From Gammaproteobacteria bacterium (GTDB lineage: Bacteria; Pseudomonadota; Gammaproteobacteria; UBA9214), in the NCBI GenBank assembly GCA_020027635.1, contig JAHKKL010000016.1, forward strand, positions 1 to 13,488: a stretch of 13,488 nt of DNA, read 5' to 3'. The position numbers and the translations under genes are program-made. Of the stretch, positions 1 through 7,001 are shown piece after piece. The notes beneath the pieces were generated by a model. That model saw nothing but the letters and a program-made list of their open reading frames with translations, was not told the origin of the DNA and did not search any database. Every line of letters starts with the position of its first letter. Positions within the stretch are counted from its first letter, which is position 1.

Positions 1-1440
1 GACCACGCCGTAGGTGACGTGAATGCCGGCCTGTTCCATGCGCCGTGCCCAGCGGATATTGGCGGCCTCGTCGAAGCGTGCCTTGAGTTCAACCAGTACC
101 GCGACCTGCTTGCCGTTGCGCGCGGCCTTGATGAGCGATTCGACGGTATTGCTTTCCGCGGAGGTGCGGTAGAGCGTCATCTTTATCGCCAGCACCTTGG
201 GATCCTCGCTCGCCGTGCGCAGGAACCGCTCGACGCTGGTGCTGAACGACTCGTAGGGGTGCTGCAGCAGCAGGGCGCCACGCTCGCGGATGATATGGAA
301 GATGTTGCGGGTATCGTGCGCCAGCCGGTGATGGTCTACCGGCTTGTGCGGCGGGTCATGAAATTCGGGTATATCCAGGCCAGCGATCTCGAACAGGTCG
401 CGCATGCCCATCATCACCTCGTCTTCGAACACATCGGCTTCTTCGTTCAGACCGAGTTCCGCGGCCAGCATGCCCCGGTTGATCGGGTTCATGCCCTTGT
501 CGACCTGCAGGCGGACGATGGGTGCGAAATGGCGATCGCGCAACTCGGTCTCGATCATCGCCAGCAGGTCATCCGCCTCCTCTTCCTCGATTTCGACGAT
601 GGCATTGCGCGTCACCCGGAAGAGCTCGCAGGACATGATCTGCATCCCCGGAAAAAGCAGGTCCAGGTTGTTGGAAATGAGATCATCGAGCTTGACGAAG
701 GTGGTGCTGTTGCCGACGGTCACGAAGCGCGGCGCGATATCCTTGATCATGGGCACCTTGACGCGGGCATAGTGACTGCCGCTGCTGCCCGGATAACACA
801 GTGTCACGAGCAGGTTCAGTGCCATGTTCGAGATGAACGGGAAGGGATGTCCCGGATCCATGGCGAGCGGCGTCAGCAGGGGAAAGATGTTGTTGATGAA
901 TTGCTCGCGGAGATCTTCCCGTTCCTTGTCCGAGAGCTCGGTGTACTTGATGAGGCGTATGCCCTTCGCGTCAAGCAGTTCGAGCAGCTGGTAGAAGATC
1001 TGGTTCTGCTCGCGGTGCAGTTCACGTACCATGACCTGGCTCAACCGCATCTGCTCCATGGGCGTGCGCCCATCGACGGTCAGCGTGTTGATGCCGGCGG
1101 CGATCTGCTGCTTCAGCCCGCCGATGCGTTTCATGAAAAATTCATCCAGATTGCCGCTGACGATGGCCAGGAACTTGACGCGCTCCAGCAGGGGTGTTTG
1201 CTCGTCGGCGGCCATGTGCAGCACGCGGCGGTTGAATTCCAGCCACGTCAGTTCCCGGTTGAGATAAAGCTCGGGGGCGTCGATGTTGATGACGGCAGAC
1301 TGCGCTGTGCCGGCTGGACCTGCAGTTTTCGCGTCCGGTGCCCTGGCGGATGCCAGGGTCTTTCTGTGTGGGGGTTCGTGCTCGCTTCCAGCGTCGCTCG
1401 CCGGAGCCGGATTCTGGATGCTTGCCAGGGTCTTATCCAT
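1..1440 (-). CDS. ppk1: Polyphosphate kinase 1 (5' part, truncated by window edge)
   Basis: PPK1 reversibly transfers the terminal phosphate of ATP to inorganic polyphosphate. The minus strand reads open from an ATG at 1440 to the window edge (480 codons; E. coli PPK1 is about 690 aa). The conserved N-terminal domain starts near residue 51 with INIDAPELYLNRELTWLEFN. Near residues 420-460 come KMTLYR and ELKARFDE, which carry conserved arginines of the active site. The visible part ends at GIHVTYGVV, only a few residues before the region that holds the phosphorylated histidine in E. coli, so the catalytic histidines are outside the window. An in-frame TGA 39 bases upstream limits the start. 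Residues 1-50 are a Pro/Ala-rich extension with a repeated KTLAS. No strong Shine-Dalgarno is visible. A 490-aa plus-strand frame over the same bases is its antisense shadow. Identity is firm; the start is less so. Confidence 0.95.
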   Translation of the reverse strand, partial: MDKTLASIQNPAPASDAGSEHEPPHRKTLASARAPDAKTAGPAGTAQSAVINIDAPELYLNRELTWLEFNRRVLHMAADEQTPLLERVKFLAIVSGNLDEFFMKRIGGLKQQIAAGINTLTVDGRTPMEQMRLSQVMVRELHREQNQIFYQLLELLDAKGIRLIKYTELSDKEREDLREQFINNIFPLLTPLAMDPGHPFPFISNMALNLLVTLCYPGSSGSHYARVKVPMIKDIAPRFVTVGNSTTFVKLDDLISNNLDLLFPGMQIMSCELFRVTRNAIVEIEEEEADDLLAMIETELRDRHFAPIVRLQVDKGMNPINRGMLAAELGLNEEADVFEDEVMMGMRDLFEIAGLDIPEFHDPPHKPVDHHRLAHDTRNIFHIIRERGALLLQHPYESFSTSVERFLRTASEDPKVLAIKMTLYRTSAESNTVESLIKAARNGKQVAVLVELKARFDEAANIRWARRMEQAGIHVTYGVV

Positions 1441-1470
1441 TGTCGGAATCGTCTGATGGTGCCAGCCTGG

Positions 1471-1479
1471 AGTATATCA
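1471..1479 (-). promoter_or_regulatory. Candidate extended -10 promoter of ppk1
   Basis: Reading the minus strand, TGATATACT fits the extended -10 pattern TGnTATAAT with one mismatch. It would start transcription near 1464, about 24 bases before the ppk1 ATG. A TTGTCA lies only 12 bases upstream of the hexamer, too close for a normal -35, so the extended -10 would have to carry the promoter. I do not see a convincing PhoB box in the leader. Confidence 0.35.
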
Positions 1480-1554
1480 ACTATGCCCTGACAAGAGGAG
1501 GCGATCCGTTGGCTGGCGGGCGGCGGGACCGATGCGGAAACGTGTCCGTGCGAC

Positions 1555-1586
1555 CGGCCGGGACGTTGATGTCTTTAGGCCGGCCG
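1555..1586. other. Inverted repeat in the ppk1 / 1715-2773 gene gap
   Basis: Perfect 7-base arms CGGCCGG (1555-1561) and CCGGCCG (1580-1586) flank an 18-base loop. It lies about 130 bases past the stop of the upstream minus-strand gene and about 115 bases before ppk1. No T-run follows on either strand, so a classical intrinsic terminator is not supported. The rest of the 1441-1714 gap shows no gene; the small frames there lack ribosome binding sites. Confidence 0.3.
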
Positions 1587-1714
1587 ATGATGACACGGCT
1601 GCGCTACGCCCTATGCCGGATGAAGGCGCATGCGCGGCACCGGGGATCCGTTTTATTGCCGTGAAGGGGCGACCGACCGCACCGGCGTGAAGCGGCGGGT
1701 CGTGCCGGCGATGA

Positions 1715-2773
1715 TCACATCGTGATGAAGGGTATCGAGATCTCCGGGGTAAAGGCGAACGGCCGGGATAGAAATTCGTCCCGCGGGAAATTGGCCAGGG
1801 TGACGACGCGGGGCTGTTGATCACCGATGCTGACTTCGGTCAGCTTGAGGGTATTGCAGGGCTGACTTGTCGACTCATCGATCTTGATTCCCATCTTGTT
1901 CAGCCTGAGTGTTGATTCTTGCAGCCGGACGAACTTCTCCGGACTGCTGAATACCTCGACCACCTGCTCAAGACTTACCTGCGGCGTCGCCAGGTGGATT
2001 TTCCTCAAGTCCTCCTCGGTCCTTTCCAGCTTCAATTGTGTTTCTTCGATTTCGCGCTTGCGGTCTGCCTCGCTTGCCGGGCGGCCTGCTTGCCGGCCGA
2101 GCAGGTACTGGGCGTGCCGCAGTCTTGCCTGCAGCATCTGGCGTTCGTGTTGCAGGCGCTGGTTTGACAGCTTGAGTTGTACGACACGTTCCAGAGTATT
2201 GGTGACAAGACCCTCGAAGAGACATTGTTTCAGCCCCTGGCGCGTTTCCGTTTCGGTTGGCGCCGGTGAATAAATCCGGTGATCCGTAAAGTTTACCGCA
2301 GTCTGTTTCACGTCCTTCCTCAGGGTATCCCCGGCGAGTTCAACACCCAGCACGGTTTTTTCCGTCTTGTGCATGCACAACAGCGCGCAGCAGTGCGCTA
2401 CCTCGCCGTTGGCGTAATCTTCCATGAACTCCCGTATTTCGGAGCTTCGCGAGAAGATTGTTTGCACATCCCGGGTGTTCGAAAAAAAGGCATTGACGTA
2501 GGGGTCGGAGACAAAGGTTCTGCTGCTGATCTCGATTGCCCGGGGGAAGCGGTCGATCAGGGCGTCGGTGAACTCGAGGGAATTTCTGATGACGTTCTGG
2601 AGTTTTTTCTTGTAACCGCTGACCAGCCGTATTCTGCCGTCGATGACGTCGACGACCCGTTCCACGTTCTTGGTAATATCGGTCTGCCGATCCTGCCGTA
2701 CGTCTTTTACCAGCTGTCTGTTATGCAGTACGTTGCGCAGACCGGACAGTTTCATCTCGGGGAATAACTTCAT
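1715..2773 (-). CDS. Hypothetical coiled-coil protein
   Basis: I do not recognise this family. From the chosen start it is 352 aa, soluble-looking, with no signal peptide or membrane segment. The N-terminal half (about residues 1-185) is mixed charged/hydrophobic and contains a CCALLCMH cluster near residue 130. The middle (about 195-265) is rich in Leu, Gln, Glu and Arg with heptad-like spacing (LKLSNQRLQHERQML, then EIEETQLKLERTEEDLRK), which suggests a long coiled coil. The C-terminal part (about 275-352) looks globular and ends in FTPEISIPFITM. The frame is open upstream to an ATG at 2863, but AGGAG sits 10 bases before the ATG at 2773, and the AT-rich stretch around 2838-2860 looks like promoter, so I prefer 2773; 2782 is also possible. 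It lies between ppk1 and a divergent CYTH triphosphatase, which hints at, but does not show, a link with polyphosphate. Confidence 0.75.
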   Translation of the reverse strand: MKLFPEMKLSGLRNVLHNRQLVKDVRQDRQTDITKNVERVVDVIDGRIRLVSGYKKKLQNVIRNSLEFTDALIDRFPRAIEISSRTFVSDPYVNAFFSNTRDVQTIFSRSSEIREFMEDYANGEVAHCCALLCMHKTEKTVLGVELAGDTLRKDVKQTAVNFTDHRIYSPAPTETETRQGLKQCLFEGLVTNTLERVVQLKLSNQRLQHERQMLQARLRHAQYLLGRQAGRPASEADRKREIEETQLKLERTEEDLRKIHLATPQVSLEQVVEVFSSPEKFVRLQESTLRLNKMGIKIDESTSQPCNTLKLTEVSIGDQQPRVVTLANFPRDEFLSRPFAFTPEISIPFITM

Positions 2774-2837
2774 GCTCTTCATGCTCCTCTTGACCGGCGT
2801 CTCCATCCCCGGGCAGACTGGCAGGGAGGTATATCTG

Positions 2838-2876
2838 GAAACGCTTATATATTTATACGTCATACACCACGGGTGT
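2838..2876. promoter_or_regulatory. Divergent promoter region with small dyad
   Basis: Between the minus-strand coiled-coil gene and the plus-strand CYTH gene lies an AT-rich run (about 2838-2857) with TATA-like hexamers readable on both strands (TATAAATATATAAG on the minus strand). It is followed by the dyad ACACC-ACG-GGTGT at 2864-2876, which extends imperfectly to TCAT...GATGA with one bulged base. The layout fits a shared divergent control region with an operator, but no regulator family is recognised and -35 elements are not clear. Confidence 0.35.
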
Positions 2877-2940
2877 GATGACTGCTTCAGTGCACAGACT
2901 TTACCGTAACTTTCAACAGGGTTGCAATGAATCAGCCGCG

Positions 2941-3423
2941 ATGCCGCTGGAAATAGAACGCAAGTACCTGGTCAGGAATGACGGCTGGCGTACATCGGGC
3001 ACGGGAATCCGTTACCGGCAGGGCTACCTGTCAACGGAACCCGGCCGCAATATCCGGGTCAGGGTGGGCGCAGGCAGGGGCGTGCTCACCATCAAGGGAC
3101 TGGCGGTCAACATGGCACGCCCGGAGTATGAATATCCCATCCCGCTGCAGGATGCCAACGAGATGCTGGATACCCTCTGTCTAAAGCCGATCATCGAAAA
3201 AACACGCTACACCATCGAGCATGCGGGCCTGCTCTGGGAAGTCGATGAGTTCGAAGGCGAGAATGCCGGGCTGATCATCGCCGAAGTGGAACTTGCCGCG
3301 GCGGACCAGCGCATCCTCCTGCCGGACTGGATCGGGGCGGAGGTAACCGATGACCCGCGTTATTACAACGCCTCCCTGATCACGAATCCATTCGCCACAT
3401 GGGGTAAGCGCTCGTCGGTCTGA
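2941..3423 (+). CDS. CYTH domain protein (triphosphate tunnel metalloenzyme)
   Basis: Short single-domain CYTH protein (160 aa) of the type that includes Nitrosomonas europaea NE1496, a tripolyphosphatase. CYTH enzymes bind triphosphate compounds and metal ions inside an eight-stranded beta tunnel. The signature ExExK is present as EIERK at residues 4-8. The alternating charged tunnel residues follow in order: RYRQGYL, IRVRV, LTIKG, EYEYPI, EKTRYTI, WEVDEFEG and IIAEVEL. I chose the ATG at 2941 because the family begins MPLEIERK; the frame extends upstream to 2875, but those residues look unlike protein. There is no good Shine-Dalgarno before 2941. The likely role is hydrolysis of tripolyphosphate or another triphosphate; an adenylate cyclase or thiamine triphosphatase activity cannot be excluded from sequence. 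Confidence 0.9.
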   Translation: MPLEIERKYLVRNDGWRTSGTGIRYRQGYLSTEPGRNIRVRVGAGRGVLTIKGLAVNMARPEYEYPIPLQDANEMLDTLCLKPIIEKTRYTIEHAGLLWEVDEFEGENAGLIIAEVELAAADQRILLPDWIGAEVTDDPRYYNASLITNPFATWGKRSSV

Positions 3424-3513
3424 GGGCGCGCCAGGACGATACACCCTGCGTTACCGCCGTCGTCGCGGCATCACGGTGCTCTGCCCGGTCGCGCGTAACT
3501 GATTGATTCCATA

Positions 3514-3555
3514 TTGATACACATCAATGCATGGAGGGTGGGGGTGAACTAAGAT
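3514..3555 (+). promoter_or_regulatory. FNR/ANR box with class II promoter geometry, upstream of YbaK-type gene
   Basis: TTGAT-ACAC-ATCAA at 3514-3527 is a perfect match to the FNR/ANR consensus TTGAT-N4-ATCAA. With the box centred at 3520.5 and a class II position of -41.5, transcription would start near 3562 and the -10 would lie at 3550-3555. TAAGAT (4 of 6 matches to TATAAT) is exactly there. The next gene downstream starts at 3727, which leaves a leader of about 165 bases. This suggests induction at low oxygen. Confidence 0.7.
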
Positions 3556-3594
3556 TTAATCAGTCGGTGGCCGTGAAGCGCGTCATGGGGCAAT

Positions 3595-3627
3595 GCAGCC
3601 GGAAAACGGGCTGCGATGCGTGGCATC
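3595..3627 (+). other. Two tandem hairpins in the leader of the YbaK-type gene
   Basis: GCAGCC (3595-3600) pairs with GGCTGC (3609-3614) around an 8-base loop, directly followed by GATGC-GTG-GCATC (3615-3627). Both would lie in the predicted leader RNA about 100-130 bases before the start codon. They match no riboswitch I know; they could affect stability or translation, or be chance in GC-rich DNA. The rest of the 3424-3726 gap holds the FNR promoter and no convincing gene. Confidence 0.3.
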
Positions 3628-3726
3628 AGCGCGGTGAACCGGCGATTTTCCCGGCATGTTTGCCAGAGGCGAGTGATCAGAGCCGCCCTGAAAAAGGCCG
3701 GGGTGGGCAAAGGAGGAGGTGTTGAA

Positions 3727-4197
3727 ATGGCCATGTCAATTACTCTTGAAGAATTTCTCAGCCAGCACAACGCAAGTTACGATCTTATCCCTCATCCGCA
3801 TACGGGCAGCAGCATGGAGACGGCGGAAGAGTCTCATGTGCCGGGCATGCGGCTCGCCAAGGCCGTCGTCATCCGGGATGACGGCCGTTACCTGATGGTG
3901 GTGGTGCCGTCCCCCGAGCATGTCGACATGGGTCTGCTGCGCCAGCAGTTCGGACATGCCGTCACGGTGGCGTCCGAGGCGGAACTCGCCGACCTGTTTC
4001 CCGATTGCGAGACCGGTGCCGTTCCGCCATTAGGGACGGCCTGGGGAGTGGATACCTACGTCGACGAGAGCCTGCTTGCCGAGACGGAAGTGTATTTCGA
4101 AGCCGGGGACCATGAGTCCGTGGTCCGGGTGAGCGGTGATCAGTTCGAGAAACTGCTGGAAGACGCCGAACGCGGCTATTTCGGGCGTGCGATGTAA
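3727..4197 (+). CDS. YbaK/EbsC-type aminoacyl-tRNA deacylase domain protein
   Basis: Stand-alone editing-domain protein (156 aa) of the YbaK/ProRS-INS superfamily, whose members hydrolyse misacylated tRNAs such as Cys- or Ala-tRNA(Pro). Family hallmarks: the conserved lysine region RLAKAVVIRD followed by a hydrophobic strand (YLMVVVPS), and the glycine/proline loop GAVPPLGTAWGV, the GxxxP-type motif. The start at 3727 is supported by a strong GGAGGAGG ending about 7 bases upstream; an in-frame ATG at 3616 has no such support and adds Arg-rich junk-like sequence. It converges on the minus-strand host-attachment gene with 84 bases between stops; a weak CGTAC-TCAG-GTACG stem (4260-4273) is the only structure there. 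The upstream FNR-type promoter suggests low-oxygen expression. Which tRNA it edits cannot be told. Confidence 0.9.
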   Translation: MAMSITLEEFLSQHNASYDLIPHPHTGSSMETAEESHVPGMRLAKAVVIRDDGRYLMVVVPSPEHVDMGLLRQQFGHAVTVASEAELADLFPDCETGAVPPLGTAWGVDTYVDESLLAETEVYFEAGDHESVVRVSGDQFEKLLEDAERGYFGRAM

Positions 4198-4281
4198 GCA
4201 CTGCCTTGAAAACAGGAGCTGCGGGTTTCGCATGGCTGGCGGCATAGCGTTGCAGCAATCGTACTCAGGTACGCGACCTGC

Positions 4282-4719
4282 TCACAGGCGCTCCGGCAGA
4301 TGTGTGCGGATCTCGTGGCTGCTGTACTGTCCCAGGTTCTTGCCGATCTCCGTGACTTCAACGCCATTCATCGGACTCAGGTGCTCGCGCAGCAGGCCAA
4401 GAAAATGCGGTCCCGCCACCAGCAGCAGGCGGTCGCATCGGCCTTGCGTGCATCCCGAGCGCACATGTTCCGCGATTAGCTTGGCAAAACGAATCGCCTC
4501 CACCTCCTTGGGATCCGCCGGTGTCACCATGGCGTGGCGCCCGCCCAGGCCGTTGCTGTCAAAGCTGCGCCCCGGGAGATCCGTGGTCAGATCCTGGGTG
4601 CGCTCGCGTCCTTCCAGGTGTTCCAACGCCTCGACTTCCTGCAACGGACCGCGCGGGTTATCGACGGTAAAAATTCGGGCCTTGCTTTGGTCTGCTACTA
4701 CAATCCAGGGTTTGGACAT
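4282..4719 (-). CDS. Host attachment protein / baeRF family 12-type
   Basis: Small protein (145 aa) starting MSKPWIVVADQSKARIF, the typical opening of proteins annotated as 'protein required for attachment to host cells'. Structurally these are grouped with the bacterial archaeo-eukaryotic release factor (baeRF) families, with an eRF1 domain 2/3-like fold. Further family-like segments are the middle GRSFDSNGLGGRHAM, the strand LLLVAGPHFLG and the C-terminal EIGKNLGQYSSHEI. AGGAGG lies 4 bases before the ATG. There is no signal peptide or membrane segment, so the attachment name is probably historical and a ribosome-associated role is more likely (inference). A one-mismatch FNR box lies about 250 bases upstream. 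The domain call is good; the function is uncertain. Confidence 0.85.
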   Translation of the reverse strand: MSKPWIVVADQSKARIFTVDNPRGPLQEVEALEHLEGRERTQDLTTDLPGRSFDSNGLGGRHAMVTPADPKEVEAIRFAKLIAEHVRSGCTQGRCDRLLLVAGPHFLGLLREHLSPMNGVEVTEIGKNLGQYSSHEIRTHLPERL

Positions 4720-4737
4720 GATACCTCCTGCTTGGAA

Positions 4738-4752
4738 GATGATGTCATCATC
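4738..4752. promoter_or_regulatory. Palindrome just upstream of the host-attachment gene
   Basis: GATGATG-T-CATCATC is a perfect inverted repeat with 7-base arms and a single central base, ending 19 bases before the start codon and next to its Shine-Dalgarno. TGTCATC recurs at 4805-4811 and 4821-4827 (one copy, 4743-4749, lies in the palindrome). The position suits an operator or a leader structure, but no regulator can be named. Confidence 0.35.
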
Positions 4753-4935
4753 ATGTTAACCAGAATGTCTGTGTTCTTATCGGGGTATATTTCCCGCACC
4801 AGTGTGTCATCATGCCCCCGTGTCATCTTAACGGGACAAACCGCGGGAGTTCCCGCTTTCGCCGGCTCCCTGCTCTGTTCGCCTACTCCCTTGTACCGGA
4901 ATGATCGAGATCGATAAATCAATCACCTCATAATA

Positions 4936-4978
4936 ATAGTATGGATCGGGCAGGGTGGTTCTTCTTGATAAAGATCAT
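4936..4978 (-). promoter_or_regulatory. FNR-like box and -10 upstream of host-attachment gene
   Basis: TTGAT-AAAG-ATCAT at 4965-4978 differs from TTGAT-N4-ATCAA at the last base only. On the minus strand a -10-like TACTAT (4941-4936) lies about 30 bases from the box centre, as expected for a class II FNR promoter, with a start near 4930. The leader to the ATG at 4719 would be about 210 bases, unusually long, so a nearer promoter may also exist. This sits in the 4720-5063 gap, which has no gene; rtcB ends at its far side without a clear terminator. Confidence 0.5.
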
Positions 4979-5063
4979 CCAGGGATAACATTCAGGAAAA
5001 TCCGCTCATTTCCTGCCGCGCCATTCCCGCGCCGCGCTACGCACGGAATACTCGGACAGGCTC

Positions 5064-6494
5064 CTAGCCCTTGATGCAGATGACCGGGCGGAGTTTCGCC
5101 ACTTTGCGCGCCAGACCGGCCGCATCCGCGGCATCGACCACGTCATTGACGTCCTTGTAAGCGCCCGGGGCTTCCTCGGCCACGCCGCGCGAAGACGGGC
5201 TGCGGATCAGAATGCCCTTCGCATGCAGGTCATCGATGACCTGCCGGCCCATCCAGGTCTTGTAGGCGCTGCGCCGGCTCATGGCGCGTCCCGCGCCATG
5301 GCAGGCCGAGGAAAATGCGCTCGTTTCGGATTCGCGATTGCCGGCGAGGATGTGCGAGGCGGTTCCCATGGAGCCGCCGATCAGCACCGGCTGGCCGGTG
5401 TCGCGGAATTCCGCGGGCAGCTCCGGGTGGCCGGGGCCGAACGCCCGCGTGGCGCCCTTGCGGTGTACATAGAGCCGCCGTGGACGGCTTTCGACGAGGT
5501 GATCCTCCACCTTGCAGGTGTTGTGTGAAACGTCGTAGAGCAGATCGAGTGTCGTGCCCGGAATGACGCGCTCGAACACCTCGCGGGTGAGGTAGGTGAT
5601 GATCTGCCGGTTGGCCAGTGCGCAATTGATCGCGGCGCGCATCGCCCCGAGATAGCTCTGGCCAGTCGCCGAGTCGATCGGCGCGCAGGCCAGTTCGCGG
5701 TCGGGGAGGGTGAGGCCATGCTGATGGGCGCTGATCACCATCGATTTCAGGAATTCCGTACCGATCTGGTGACCGAGGCCGCGCGAGCCGCAGTGGATGC
5801 TGACCACGATGTCGCCCCGGCTGATGCCGAAGGCGGTGGCCGTGTCGGGGTCGAAGATCTCGCTGACCTCCTGCACCTCGAGGTAGTGGTTGCCGGAGCC
5901 GAGCGTACCCATCTCGTCGCGCTGGCGTTTGCGGGCCCGCTCCGACACCGCCTGCGGTTGCGCGCCTTCCATGCAGCCCTGTTCCTCGATGCGCTCGAGG
6001 TCTTCGCGATAGCCCCAGCCGCGCTTCACCGCCCAGCGGGCGCCGCCCGCGAGCATGGCGTCCATGCCGGACTCATCGAGGTGTATGCGCCCGGTGCTGC
6101 CGAGACCGGCGGGGATGCTGCCGTAGAGCGCATCGGCCAGGCGCTCCTTGACCGGTTCGATGTCGGCGCGCTGGAGTCCGGTGAGCAGGGTGCGCACGCC
6201 GCAGGAGATGTCGAAGCCGACGCCGCCGGCGGAGACCACGCCGTCCTGATCGGCGTCGAAGGCGGCGACGCCGCCGATGGGGAAGCCGTATCCCCAATGG
6301 GCATCCGGCATGGCATAGGATGCCTTGACGATGCCTGGCAGGGAGGCGACGTTGGTGACCTGTTCGAGCACCTTGTCATCCATGGCGCGAATCAGTTCCG
6401 CGCTGGCGAAGATGATGCCCGGGACCCGCATGGCGCCCCGGGGTTCGACGCGCCACTCGAATTCCGAGACCCGGGTCAGCTGCGTGGTGTCCAT
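5064..6494 (-). CDS. rtcB: RNA-splicing/repair ligase RtcB
   Basis: GTP- and Mn-dependent RNA ligase that joins 2',3'-cyclic phosphate or 3'-phosphate ends to 5'-OH ends. The protein is 476 aa, the normal length. Metal-binding residues seen from the chosen start: Asp95 and Cys98 in GGVGFDISCGV, His203 in GSGNHYLEV, His234 in SIHCGSRGLGHQ and His324 in DVSHNTCK. The histidine guanylylated in the family is His399 in SACHGAGRAMSR. The first four coincide in number with the Pyrococcus horikoshii enzyme. The frame is open to an ATG at 6575 that would overlap archease; I chose 6494 because AGGG lies 7 bases before it and the family starts there. The archease gene ends 50 bases upstream on the same strand, so the two are probably cotranscribed. 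In bacteria RtcB is often a stress repair enzyme. No key residue is missing. Confidence 0.96.
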   Translation of the reverse strand: MDTTQLTRVSEFEWRVEPRGAMRVPGIIFASAELIRAMDDKVLEQVTNVASLPGIVKASYAMPDAHWGYGFPIGGVAAFDADQDGVVSAGGVGFDISCGVRTLLTGLQRADIEPVKERLADALYGSIPAGLGSTGRIHLDESGMDAMLAGGARWAVKRGWGYREDLERIEEQGCMEGAQPQAVSERARKRQRDEMGTLGSGNHYLEVQEVSEIFDPDTATAFGISRGDIVVSIHCGSRGLGHQIGTEFLKSMVISAHQHGLTLPDRELACAPIDSATGQSYLGAMRAAINCALANRQIITYLTREVFERVIPGTTLDLLYDVSHNTCKVEDHLVESRPRRLYVHRKGATRAFGPGHPELPAEFRDTGQPVLIGGSMGTASHILAGNRESETSAFSSACHGAGRAMSRRSAYKTWMGRQVIDDLHAKGILIRSPSSRGVAEEAPGAYKDVNDVVDAADAAGLARKVAKLRPVICIKG

Positions 6495-6544
6495 GGCCAT
6501 GCCCTGCGTGGTGTGTGCGTTCGCGGCTGTTTCATACTGAAAGT

Positions 6545-6955
6545 CTAGACGTCCACGACACATTGGGCATGCCACATGCCCGGGGGATCCTCGAATAACG
6601 TCAGTGCCGTGTAGGTGGCGCCCTTGACCTCCGTGGCGGGCTGGTGGCGCGCCCGGTCGATGGCCTCGCCGCAGGCGGTTCCGTGCAGTCGCGTACCCTC
6701 GAACTCGACCTTGAAGTGCCGGAACAGCATGCGGCGGGTCGCCATTTCATAGATCAGCGCATTCAGCCAGTCGACCAGCAGCAGTTCCCGATCGGGTGCC
6801 TCGCAAGTCACCGCCACCGTTTCCCGACACGCCACGCTGTCCGGATCGGTTATGACGGCCGTCATGGCAACGGCCGCTTCTTCAAAGGCACGCTCCAGAC
6901 TCTCGCCGCTGCCGTGTACGCCGATGTCGGCCTCGTGCGGGAAGTGCCGCCACAT
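6545..6955 (-). CDS. Archease, RtcB activator
   Basis: Archease helps RtcB reach its guanylylated state and turn over repeatedly. The protein has 136 aa and shows the family opening [14 protein letters not shown], with the conserved Asp10, the central strand/helix [14 protein letters not shown], the segment [12 protein letters not shown] and the C-terminal acidic end VVDV that completes the metal site. The ATG at 6955 has a weak GGTGG 5 bases upstream; a GTG at 6964 is the other option. It is placed directly before rtcB (50-base gap) and 46 bases after the hpf stop, all on the minus strand, so an hpf-archease-rtcB transcript is likely. It looks intact. Confidence 0.93.
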   Translation of the reverse strand: MWRHFPHEADIGVHGSGESLERAFEEAAVAMTAVITDPDSVACRETVAVTCEAPDRELLLVDWLNALIYEMATRRMLFRHFKVEFEGTRLHGTACGEAIDRARHQPATEVKGATYTALTLFEDPPGMWHAQCVVDV

Positions 6956-7001
6956 GAATGCCACCGCCGCGTGCCGACATCACGCGATACGGCGTTCGGC
7001 C

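Noticed and set aside
19..1491. Plus-strand 490-codon open frame
   Set aside because: It is antisense to ppk1; the minus strand reads a clear PPK1 with conserved motifs, and the plus frame has no family likeness.
1888..1905. TTGAT-TCCC-ATC, resembling an FNR half-site pair
   Set aside because: It lies inside the coding part of the coiled-coil gene and its second half-site has two mismatches.
4843..4856. GCGGGA-GT-TCCCGC as a terminator
   Set aside because: Only a short stem with a very tight loop, no gene ends next to it, and a T-run is essentially absent.
4901..4914. ATGAT-CGAG-ATCGA as a further FNR-like site
   Set aside because: Two mismatches to the consensus in half-site bases and no matching -10 at the expected distance.
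5718..6548. Plus-strand 276-codon open frame
   Set aside because: Codon-aligned antisense shadow of rtcB; GC-rich genes commonly give such frames.
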